Shown: positions 34,388-41,584 of the stretch, one piece after another | How positions within the stretch are numbered: position 1 is the stretch's first letter | Layout of the letters: every line of letters starts with the position of its first letter | NCBI GenBank assembly: GCA_041305385.1 | Contig: JBFYLO010000046.1 | Location: forward strand, 22,886 to 86,885 | DNA: 64,000 nucleotides | Direction of reading: 5' to 3' | Source of the DNA: JAKAKT01 sp041305385 | GTDB taxonomy: Archaea > Micrarchaeota > Micrarchaeia > Burarchaeales > JAKAKT01 | Notes under the pieces: generated by a model | Told to the model about the DNA's origin: nothing | The model's input: only the letters and a program-made list of their open reading frames with translations | Database searches by the model: none | Position numbers and translations under genes: made by a program

Positions 34388-35172
34388 TTCCACACCTTCC
34401 AGGGGGTCTTCCCCTCGTCCCACATCTTGTTAAGGTCGAGATAGTCTTTGTAAGTGTCCATGCCGAACCAGAATCCCCCGTGCTTTAGCATCGAGAACTG
34501 CCTAGCTTTAACGAGCTTCTCAAATGGTTCGGACTCCATGATGCAGGACTCATCGCCCGAAATGTAATCAAAGAAATCCTTCTTGAAGCAGTAGAATCCG
34601 CCATTCACATAATCCTCGAGCACGGGTTTCTCGACAAATTCCCTCACGATTCCGCTCTCGCCCTCCCGCACCATTCCCCACTTCGAGTGCGGGTGGACCG
34701 CAGTCATTGTACCAATCCGTTTCTTCTTTTCGTGAAAGTCGAGAATTTTTTTTATGTTAACATCCGAGAGCCCATCCCCGTAGGTGAGCATGAACTCATC
34801 CCCATCTATGTATCGTTCGATTCTCTTGACCCGGGCGCCAGTCATTGCCTTGAGCCCGGTTTCTACGAATGTTATTGTCCAGTCCTCCTCGTTCCCTCTG
34901 CGATGCACGATGTCGCTCTTCCTGTCCCGGAGCCTTATGGAAAAGTCATTGTGCATGAGCTCGTGAGTTAAGAAAAATTGTTTTATTGCGTCGCCCCTGT
35001 ACCCGAGGCACAGGACGAACTCGTTGAACCCGTAGTGTGAATAAATTTTCATTATGTGCCAGAGGACAGGCATCCCACCAATTGTGACCATCGGCTTCGG
35101 CTTGAACTCTGTCTCCTCTTTCAGCCTGGTCCCTTCGCCACCGCACAGTATTACTACCTTGGGATTTCCCAT
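34384..35172 (-). CDS. rfbF: glucose-1-phosphate cytidylyltransferase
   Basis: 262 residues, same length as bacterial RfbF. Makes CDP-glucose from CTP and glucose-1-phosphate. Nucleotide motif LCGGEGTRLKEETEFKPKPM at residues 9-28, MLTYGDGLSDV (metal Asp) near 128, and NGGFYCFKKDFFDYI near 190. CTP would come from pyrG in the same window. First gene of the rfbF-rfbG unit; upstream lies a multi-hairpin intergenic region. Confidence 0.95.
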   Translation of the reverse strand: MGNPKVVILCGGEGTRLKEETEFKPKPMVTIGGMPVLWHIMKIYSHYGFNEFVLCLGYRGDAIKQFFLTHELMHNDFSIRLRDRKSDIVHRRGNEEDWTITFVETGLKAMTGARVKRIERYIDGDEFMLTYGDGLSDVNIKKILDFHEKKKRIGTMTAVHPHSKWGMVREGESGIVREFVEKPVLEDYVNGGFYCFKKDFFDYISGDESCIMESEPFEKLVKARQFSMLKHGGFWFGMDTYKDYLDLNKMWDEGKTPWKVWK

Positions 35173-35479
35173 TGACTCCCCCCAGATTTCTTTCCCCGCA
35201 ACACCTTAAGTAAGTTTCGCTTGAGTTGCGTTAGGGCGTTGACAAATACAATGCGCCATGGCACGGTGGGAAACGCCCGGGCGTTTCCCAGTCGGCCTCG
35301 GGGCCGACCAAGCGCCCCGAGGCGCTTGCCGTCGAATGCCGATGGCGCATTATTCAACGCCCTATTGCTTCATACACCATACCAACTGACAAATGGCGTT
35401 TTGCACTCGAGTCTGGGAATTCGAACCGATTCTCTCGAGAGGCCACGAGCCGTGAGGTGGAAAAGCCACTGCAGCGCGC
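35173..35479. other. 307-nt intergenic region with a three-hairpin element
   Basis: No gene seen between rfbF and the GT2 gene. Left part (35232-35364) is the structured element listed separately. The right part (about 35395-35479) has nested XhoI-like palindromes and a TTCGAA motif that recalls a tRNA T-loop on the minus strand, but no full tRNA can be folded. Confidence 0.6.
35232..35364. ncRNA. structured element: long outer stem enclosing three hairpins
   Basis: TAGGGCGTTGA (35232-35242) pairs with TCAACGCCCTA (35354-35364); ATGCGCCAT (35251-35259) with ATGGCGCAT (35342-35350); GGCA (35260-35263) with TGCC (35337-35340). Enclosed are TGGGAAACGCCC/GGGCGTTTCCCA (35267-35290, perfect 12-bp palindrome), GTCGGCC/GGCCGAC (35291-35308) and CAAGCGCC/GGCGCTTG (35309-35328). 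Either a noncoding RNA or a DNA element; the strand cannot be decided. Confidence 0.45.
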
Positions 35480-36694
35480 TTAATATTGCGTCAAACCGTA
35501 TCCCGTTGTGTGTGGGGTCTTAAGGGCTTTCACCAGGCTCGCGAGAAGCAGGTAGGGGGCGAGGAAAAGGGGCAGGAGGAAGAACAGACCGAGAATCTTA
35601 AGCAAATGCAGGGGAAGGCTTTCGTTGTCGGCAATCAGCAAGAGATGTCCGTCATCAACCTCCATATACGCTTTCTTCGGAGCAATCGAAGTCAGCGTCG
35701 CAGCAAGCCCAGAAGTCACGTTGGTTAAAACAACCCTCTTCCTGAAAAGCGCCGGCAGGCCCCTGAGAGCCAGGCCCGGCCCTTTCCCAGAATAATCGAC
35801 CCTCAGGAAGCTCCCGGCAAGCTCATTTTCCTGAACAACGAAGCTCGCGAATCCACTCTCAAGGTGTTTCTTGGATTCCTTTCCAATGGTGAACAGCAGG
35901 GTGACCTTCAGGAGCCCCAGGAAAGTTTTCCTTCCGTAACCTGGGAAAAAGAGGAGCAGCATCGGAAGCGAAAGAGCTACTGTCCCCAGGAACCGGAAGA
36001 ATGCTTTCGGAACCCCAGTTATGTGCGCAGTGTTCGTCGTGTATAGCCAGTACTTGTCGAACTTTCTGTAAGTAATCTCCGAAGAATGCTGGTAATAGCG
36101 CCTGACGATGTAAGACCGCTCCTTTATCCTCTCACTGTACTCGCAGTCGTCCGCCCCATAATAAAGAGGCTTATAGCAGAGCCCGTATCTCCTGATGAGT
36201 TCGGATGAATAAAGCTGATAATGGAATCCCGCCCCCTGGGAAGTCTTGTATCCTTGCTCGTCTATCTGTGGCTTTTCCCCATCCGCCTCATTGATGGAGC
36301 CTACAAGCCCGCGCTCCTTGTTCTTCATCAGCTCCTCCACAAGGTCCTTGTCATAGGGAAGGCAGTCTACATCCGTTAATATCATGTATCTGTAGCCGTT
36401 CTCCAAAGCATACCTCTGCCCGGCGAATATCCCCCCCGAGCATCCGCTGTTCTCCTTTCTAACTGCAGCCACGAGCCCGAACCCAAGTTTTTTTCCCTTC
36501 ATGAAGCGGGCCACCCTTTCAACTTCCCCGCCCGGCTCCATTACCACAATCACATCAAAGGCACCCACCGTCTGCTTCGAAAGCCTCTCGAGGTGCTCGA
36601 ACAGCAAAGGATATTCGTTATAGAAGGGAATCACTATCAGCAGGTCCTGCCCCTGCCTGTCGAATTCACGAACTTCTGAAAAAAGGGAAACCAT
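35480..36694 (-). CDS. GT2-family glycosyltransferase with C-terminal membrane helix
   Basis: 404 residues. DLLIVIPFYNEYPLLFEHL opens the GT-A domain; NSGCSGGIFAGQRYALENGYRYMILTDVDCLP gives the nucleotide pocket and DxD site; YYGADDCEYSERI is the catalytic acidic motif. Two hydrophobic stretches occur in the second half, and the C-terminus repeats the plan of the 23096-24364 protein: beta segment (KAYMEVDDGHLLLIADNES) followed by a hydrophobic helix. It is the last gene of the ugd-UXS-nucleotidyltransferase-GT operon (12 nt after the previous stop). Confidence 0.84.
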   Translation of the reverse strand: MVSLFSEVREFDRQGQDLLIVIPFYNEYPLLFEHLERLSKQTVGAFDVIVVMEPGGEVERVARFMKGKKLGFGLVAAVRKENSGCSGGIFAGQRYALENGYRYMILTDVDCLPYDKDLVEELMKNKERGLVGSINEADGEKPQIDEQGYKTSQGAGFHYQLYSSELIRRYGLCYKPLYYGADDCEYSERIKERSYIVRRYYQHSSEITYRKFDKYWLYTTNTAHITGVPKAFFRFLGTVALSLPMLLLFFPGYGRKTFLGLLKVTLLFTIGKESKKHLESGFASFVVQENELAGSFLRVDYSGKGPGLALRGLPALFRKRVVLTNVTSGLAATLTSIAPKKAYMEVDDGHLLLIADNESLPLHLLKILGLFFLLPLFLAPYLLLASLVKALKTPHTTGYGLTQY

Positions 36695-36705
36695 CCAATA
36701 ACCAA

Positions 36706-37437
36706 TCAGCCCTTGTTTTTCTGGGGCGGCAGAATCCCCTCAACATGCCGGTTCGCCCGCCTGTAGGCTTCGATGGTCCCTATGTCAAGCCAGTAGTCCG
36801 GCTTGCAGACATACCCTGCGAGTTCGCCGCTTGAGGCAAGGGCTGGGAAAATCGTCTCCTCGACCCTTTTCCTCTCGAGCTTCAGCGCGCTATGCGCCCC
36901 TTGCTCCAGGATGTAATAGCCGGCATTGGCGAGGTTTGACGGGGCTTCCTCGAGCTTCGGTTTCTCTACGAACCTCTTAACAAGCCCATCGCCATAGTCC
37001 GCTATCCCGAACCGGTTCACCTCATCGTCTGGAACCTCGAAAAGCGAGAGGGTCGCAGAGCGCTTCATCTTCTTGTGAAACGCAAACATGTCCACAGTGT
37101 CTATGTTCGAGACGACGTCCCCGTAGGCCACGAAAATCGGCCCGTGGACTGCCTTCTCAGTCAATACGATTTTCAGGTCCCCGCCGGTCTCCCATCCCAA
37201 TGCAGTTACCAGTTCGACCTCGACCCCATAATCCATGTGGCTTATGTAGCTTTCAATGGTGGTCCTGGAGCGCGAGACTGCCACATAAATCTTCTTTACC
37301 TCAGGGCATTTTCTCAGGTTCTCTATGGCATAATCGAGCACAGGCTTCCCCCCGACCGGGAGAAGCGGTTTCGGGATGGCGTAGGTTATCGGCCTCATCC
37401 GTATCCCCTCTCCTGCTGCAAGCACAATCCCAATCAT
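36706..37437 (-). CDS. NDP-sugar pyrophosphorylase (nucleotidyltransferase family)
   Basis: 243 residues from ATG 37437. LAAGEGIRMRPITYAIPKPLLPVGGKPVL is the nucleotide-binding signature of sugar-1-phosphate nucleotidyltransferases; VAYGDVVSNID carries the metal Asp; the C-terminal DYWLDIGTIEAYRRAN is the usual ending. It could make UDP-glucose, dTDP-glucose or GDP-mannose; next to ugd and the UXS-like gene, UDP-glucose is the best fit but not proven. The start overlaps the end of the UXS-like gene by 4 nt. Confidence 0.87.
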   Translation of the reverse strand: MIGIVLAAGEGIRMRPITYAIPKPLLPVGGKPVLDYAIENLRKCPEVKKIYVAVSRSRTTIESYISHMDYGVEVELVTALGWETGGDLKIVLTEKAVHGPIFVAYGDVVSNIDTVDMFAFHKKMKRSATLSLFEVPDDEVNRFGIADYGDGLVKRFVEKPKLEEAPSNLANAGYYILEQGAHSALKLERKRVEETIFPALASSGELAGYVCKPDYWLDIGTIEAYRRANRHVEGILPPQKNKG

Positions 37438-38348
37438 AGAACCTCGCCCCTGAACCATTCAATCGTTCTCGCGAGCCCGTCCCGCATGTTCACCTCGGGC
37501 TCCCAACCAACCGCCTTCTTTACCTTGCCTATGTCCGGCCTCCTCCTCTTCGGGTCATCCTGCGGAAGAGGCCCATAGACAACTTTCGAACTGCTCTTGC
37601 AGAGTTCCCCAATGGTTTTCGCTATCTCATTGACAGTGACCTCGTGCGGGTTGCCGAGGTTGAAGAAGTCGAATTTTATTTTTGAGAACGCGAGTTTTTC
37701 CATCCCTGCAGCCAGGTCGCTCACATAGCAAAGGCTCCTCGTTTGGCTCCCATCCCCGAACAGGGTCATGGGCTCGCCCTTCAGCGCCTGAGTTATGAGG
37801 GTCGGGACCACCCTTCCGTCATCGGTTCTCATCCTCTCGCCGTAGGTGTTGAATATGCGGACAATCACTGTTTCCACTCCGAATTTTTTATTGTAAAGAT
37901 AGCAGGCGGTTTCCGCCAGCCTCTTGGACTCGTCATAGCAGGAGCGCGGGCCGATGGTGTTCACATTCCCAAAATAGGTCTCCTTCTGGGGGTGCTCTAG
38001 GGGGTCTCCGTAGATTTCAGATGTGGAGGCCTGGAGCACCCTTGCCTCGTGCTTCCTTGCGTTCTCGAGGACGTTCCTAATCCCGAACGCATTCACCTCG
38101 AGGGTCTCGAGCGGGTATCTCTGGTAGTCGATGGGCGAGGCAGGGGAAGCCATGTTGAAAACCACGTCGCACTTTATGTCGAAGGGCTTCCTCATGTCGT
38201 GCTTCTGGACCTCGATGTTCATCCCCCTTAGATTTTCCTTCTTCCCGGTTATGAAATTGTCTAGGCAGATTACCTCATGGTCCTTCGAGAGCCTCTCGCA
38301 GAGGTGGGAGCCGATGAATCCCGCCCCCCCGGTAACGAGCACTTTCAT
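37434..38348 (-). CDS. UDP-glucuronate decarboxylase (UDP-xylose synthase)-like
   Basis: 304 residues, extended SDR. Hallmarks of UXS are ASPASPIDYQRYPLETLEVN (near 67), TSEIYGDPLEHPQ (near 109), GPRSCYDESKRLAET (near 132) with catalytic Tyr/Lys, and RIFNTYGERMRTDDGRVVP. It would turn UDP-glucuronate, made by the ugd gene 62 nt upstream, into UDP-xylose with bound NAD. Coupled to the downstream nucleotidyltransferase gene. Confidence 0.9.
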   Translation of the reverse strand: MKVLVTGGAGFIGSHLCERLSKDHEVICLDNFITGKKENLRGMNIEVQKHDMRKPFDIKCDVVFNMASPASPIDYQRYPLETLEVNAFGIRNVLENARKHEARVLQASTSEIYGDPLEHPQKETYFGNVNTIGPRSCYDESKRLAETACYLYNKKFGVETVIVRIFNTYGERMRTDDGRVVPTLITQALKGEPMTLFGDGSQTRSLCYVSDLAAGMEKLAFSKIKFDFFNLGNPHEVTVNEIAKTIGELCKSSSKVVYGPLPQDDPKRRRPDIGKVKKAVGWEPEVNMRDGLARTIEWFRGEVL

Positions 38349-38410
38349 GTCGAAGGGAATGCAAATTCAGATTATTAACTTTTGCTACCAGCGATGATTT
38401 CTGCAGAGCC

Positions 38411-39670
38411 CTACCAGCAGACCCCTTCGTAGTTCCCGCCGCTCTTCTTCTTCAGGACTTTCCTTCCGTCAAAAACGATTTTTCCAGCATAGAGCTTCTC
38501 GTCCCGGAACTCCTTCCACTCAGTGACCACGAACACTACATCTGAGTAGGCGAGAGCCTCCGTGAGGCTTTTCGCATAGCCTATCTTGTTCCCGAATATC
38601 CCCCTGGCGTTCTCATTCGCCTCTGGGTCGTAAGCCATCACCGAAGCCCCTTCCTCGAGAAGCCTGTTGATTATCTTTATGCTCGGGGCTTCCCTCATGT
38701 CATCGCTGTCCGGCTTGAAAGCGAGCCCGAGGACCGCGATTTTTTCCCCTTTCAGGTTCATTCTCTTTTTCGCAATCTCCACGAGCCTGTAGGGCTGCCC
38801 CTCGTTCACTTCGAGCACCGAGCCAAGGAGCCTGGGTTTCACCCCATTCTCCTTGAAAAGGGAAACGATTGCCTTCACATCCTTCGGGAAGCAGCTCCCG
38901 CCGAACCCGACCCCTGCATTCAGGAACTTCCTGTTGAGCCTGCTGTCGAGCCCCACGGCATCCATCACATCATAAACGTCTATGGAAAGCTCCTTGCACA
39001 GGTTCCCCATCTCGTTCGCGAAGCTGATTTTTGTCGCGAGCAGGGAGTTGCTCGCATATTTTATCATCTCAGCGGTTCTCCTGTTCGTCTTTATTATGGG
39101 GCACTTGAAGTGCGCATAGAGCTCCGAGACTTTATCCATCGTCCGCTCATCCTCGGCGCCTATGGCGAGCCTGTCAGGATTGAAGAAGTCGTTCACGGCC
39201 ATGCCCTCCCTGAGGAACTCGGGGCTCATGGCGAGCCCGAAATCCACCCCGTCAATTTTTCCTTTCTTCTTTGCAAGCCCTGCGAGCCTGTCAGTGGTGC
39301 CCGGGACAACCGTGCTCTTCACTACGATGGCCCGGAAGGAGTCAATGGCTGAAATGACATCAAGGAACGATTTGTCGATATAAGAAAGGTCTATGGACCC
39401 GTCATTCCTGGACGGCGTCCCCACTGCGATGAAAATAATCTCGGCACCTGGAAGGGCTGCCCCGAGGTCAGTTGTGGCAGTCAGGTTCTTCCCCACAACA
39501 TCATTCATGAGCTCCTGAAGCCCCTCCTCATAAATCGGCGGCTTCTTCCCGTTTATCATGTCAACTTTCTTTCTGTCAACATCGATGCAGGAAACATTAT
39601 GGCCAAGCTTCGCGAAGCCGCAGCCCGTAATCAGTCCGACATATCCGGTCCCTACAATGCAAATTTTCAT
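38411..39670 (-). CDS. ugd: UDP-glucose 6-dehydrogenase
   Basis: 419 residues. NAD Rossmann GTGYVGLITGCGFA at the N-terminus; active-site Cys in GVGFGGSCFPKDVKA near residue 260; PEFLREGMAVNDFFNPDR near 150. It oxidises UDP-glucose to UDP-glucuronate in two steps. Length is normal. First gene of the operon running to 35480; a promoter would lie just right of 39670, close to repeat copy C. Confidence 0.95.
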   Translation of the reverse strand: MKICIVGTGYVGLITGCGFAKLGHNVSCIDVDRKKVDMINGKKPPIYEEGLQELMNDVVGKNLTATTDLGAALPGAEIIFIAVGTPSRNDGSIDLSYIDKSFLDVISAIDSFRAIVVKSTVVPGTTDRLAGLAKKKGKIDGVDFGLAMSPEFLREGMAVNDFFNPDRLAIGAEDERTMDKVSELYAHFKCPIIKTNRRTAEMIKYASNSLLATKISFANEMGNLCKELSIDVYDVMDAVGLDSRLNRKFLNAGVGFGGSCFPKDVKAIVSLFKENGVKPRLLGSVLEVNEGQPYRLVEIAKKRMNLKGEKIAVLGLAFKPDSDDMREAPSIKIINRLLEEGASVMAYDPEANENARGIFGNKIGYAKSLTEALAYSDVVFVVTEWKEFRDEKLYAGKIVFDGRKVLKKKSGGNYEGVCW

Positions 39671-39729
39671 GAAACCACTCTTTAACTAACGCGTACAACA
39701 ATTAAAATTCTTCGGACGGGGTTTCCTTG

Positions 39730-39783
39730 TTGTATTGGAATTTGCTAATTCCGATGAGGCCAAATTTCTGCGGAAATTTGTCC
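39730..39783 (+). repeat. 54-bp dispersed two-hairpin repeat, copy C
   Basis: Same ends and hairpins as copies A and B, with CCGATGAGG in place of CCAATGCGG. Lies in the 177-nt divergent gap between ugd and a small helical protein gene, at the right border of the polysaccharide locus. Confidence 0.85.
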
Positions 39784-39847
39784 CTTGGCTGCATCTCCAT
39801 TGGCCAGAATACGGTAACGTTAAATAGTATGCAGTAGATATAATCTC

Positions 39848-40135
39848 ATGGAGACGCTCGATGAGCTCAGGCAGGAGATTGAACTCTGTGTTCGAATGAA
39901 GCGCGGTGGCCCTTACGACGAGGAATTCGTGAAAAAAGAGCTTCCAGAGAGGCAAAAGCGAATTCTAGAATCCCTTAGGGCAGTCAGCAGGGCTGTTTCC
40001 CTAAGCGAGGACCAGCGGTCGCTTCTTTATGAGATAACTGACATCATCGAGAACGAAAGCAAGTTCAACAACGCAGAATTCCTCGAAAGCGCCAAGAGAA
40101 AAACAGAGGATCTTGCGCAGAACGTAAGAGAATGA
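39848..40135 (+). CDS. small helical protein of unknown function
   Basis: 95 residues, predicted almost entirely alpha-helical, highly charged (METLDELRQEIELCV ... ESAKRKTEDLAQNVRE), no membrane segment. Could be a small coiled-coil or adaptor protein. ATG 39848 lies 18-20 nt after a possible TATA (TTAAATAG). The 3' end nearly touches the convergent zinc-ribbon gene. Confidence 0.5.
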   Translation: METLDELRQEIELCVRMKRGGPYDEEFVKKELPERQKRILESLRAVSRAVSLSEDQRSLLYEITDIIENESKFNNAEFLESAKRKTEDLAQNVRE

Positions 40136-40142
40136 GCCCCCC

Positions 40143-40661
40143 CTACTTTCCTATAAAGTGCTTTAATCTCTCACCAAGCCCTTCCTTCCGCTTCTTCTTG
40201 TCCCTCATGTACTCAATGGCGCAATCCTTGCAGAGGACCCTTTTTTCATCAAGCGGAAGGCCGATTCCAACGACGGGCTTTCCGCATTTATCGCATTTGC
40301 CCCCAACGGACACCGCCATCCCCACCCCAGCAAATCCTTTCCTTGCACAGTCCTCGCAAAGGGTCTTTCCATCAGGCCCCTTGAACTTCTTCTGCCACTG
40401 CTTAATCTCCTTCCGGCATGAGGCGCAAACCCACTCCTCCCTCCGCTGCAGCTCCTTCTTGTAGCAGTCGCGGCAAAGGGTGACCCCGAGCGAGCGGTTG
40501 ACGTCGCTCTCGTTCATGCGCTTCAGGCACTTCGTGCAGAGCAGGTTCTTTCCTTCTGCACTGAACCTCCTCCTATAACAATCCGAACATATCTGGAAGC
40601 TGTCGTAATAGTGCCGTTCCCAGTCGTAAATCTCCCTGCCGCAGCCGGTGCAATTGGGCAT
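40143..40661 (-). CDS. multi zinc-ribbon protein
   Basis: 172 residues with four paired CxxC knuckles: NCTGCGRE with QICSDCYRR, LLCTKCLK with TLCRDCYK, WVCASCRKE with TLCEDCAR, and KCDKCGKP with VLCKDCAIE. This would fold into four LIM- or ribbon-like zinc modules. Basic tail KKKRKEGLGERLKHF. Likely a nucleic-acid or protein-binding factor; no catalytic domain. Function unknown. Confidence 0.8.
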   Translation of the reverse strand: MPNCTGCGREIYDWERHYYDSFQICSDCYRRRFSAEGKNLLCTKCLKRMNESDVNRSLGVTLCRDCYKKELQRREEWVCASCRKEIKQWQKKFKGPDGKTLCEDCARKGFAGVGMAVSVGGKCDKCGKPVVGIGLPLDEKRVLCKDCAIEYMRDKKKRKEGLGERLKHFIGK

Positions 40662-40715
40662 GTTTAGGATGTTGGACCAGGTTTAATAAAACAGTTCCCC
40701 CAGTCACCACATAGC

Positions 40716-41459
40716 CTAATTTTTCTCGAGCCACTCGAGCGCTTCCAGGTATTTCCCAACAGGGGCTATCTGATGGCCCCCGCTGAACGAAATCCACCTG
40801 GTCTTTATCCCGGCGTTCCTCAAAAACTCCGCATCGCGCTTTAGGTTATCTGGTGTTTGGACAGTGTCCCTATCACCAGACAGTATTACGACCTTTTCTA
40901 CCACTGAGCTGTCGAATCTTCCACTGTTGTCAAAGTTTTGTCCAACATATACCCTGCCATCTTGATTGACAGGAAGCTGGCCATCGTTGCAGATAATCCC
41001 ATCCGCCAAACCTGGGTTCAGATAGGCCACGATGTATGCAATCTGACATCCGCCGGAGAACCCGCAGAGATACACATCAGCTGCTCCATGCGATTCCTGT
41101 ATCTCAGCTATTGGGTCATCGAGATTTGCCAAATATTCCTCAGAATACGGGTTTTTCGAAACAGCAACAATCAAGCCGGAATCCTCTGCCAGGGGCTTAA
41201 GGGCCTCTACGTATGCCCCGCTGTCCCTGCTCGGATAAAAGCAATACAGGAGCCCATTTTGGGAGTAATCAGCAGGCAAGACCAAATCATACCCTGCGTG
41301 GCTTTCGATTTTCACCAGAGCCTTCTCTTCCTGTTGAACCCCGGAGATAGGGATTCCGGAACCCGCAGCAGACTTTTGGTCGTCTATCTTTTTTGTGCAG
41401 CCAAACAGGAGTAAAAAGAGCAAGAGAGCGACAATCATTCCCGAATACTGGGGGCCCAT
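40716..41459 (-). CDS. lipoprotein with alpha/beta-hydrolase fold
   Basis: 247 residues. Signal LLLFLLLFGC is a lipobox. The remainder has the order of an esterase: nucleophile elbow CGFSGGCQIAY (Ser near 132), acid in ILSGDRDTVQTPDN (Asp near 200) and His in FSGGHQIAP (near 230), a complete triad. It resembles PHB-depolymerase or predicted-peptidase lipoproteins of the dienelactone-hydrolase type. Anchored outside, it may cut esters on surface polymers. Divergent from the tubulin-like gene. Confidence 0.75.
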   Translation of the reverse strand: MGPQYSGMIVALLLFLLLFGCTKKIDDQKSAAGSGIPISGVQQEEKALVKIESHAGYDLVLPADYSQNGLLYCFYPSRDSGAYVEALKPLAEDSGLIVAVSKNPYSEEYLANLDDPIAEIQESHGAADVYLCGFSGGCQIAYIVAYLNPGLADGIICNDGQLPVNQDGRVYVGQNFDNSGRFDSSVVEKVVILSGDRDTVQTPDNLKRDAEFLRNAGIKTRWISFSGGHQIAPVGKYLEALEWLEKN

Positions 41460-41584
41460 GCATTCACTCCTCCTTGCAGTTTATAATAAGTTTGTGCATC
41501 CGAACCGCACTGCCAGTAATTCGACATGCCGACAGCCAAAACTTTACCCGAAGGGTTTTATCATTATCTCCCCAATTCCTTTTC

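Noticed and set aside
35395..35479. tRNA-like stretch on the minus strand with GGTTCGAATTCC
   Set aside because: No T-stem, acceptor or anticodon arm can be paired around the TTCGAAT motif, even when insertions are allowed. At most a tRNA remnant.
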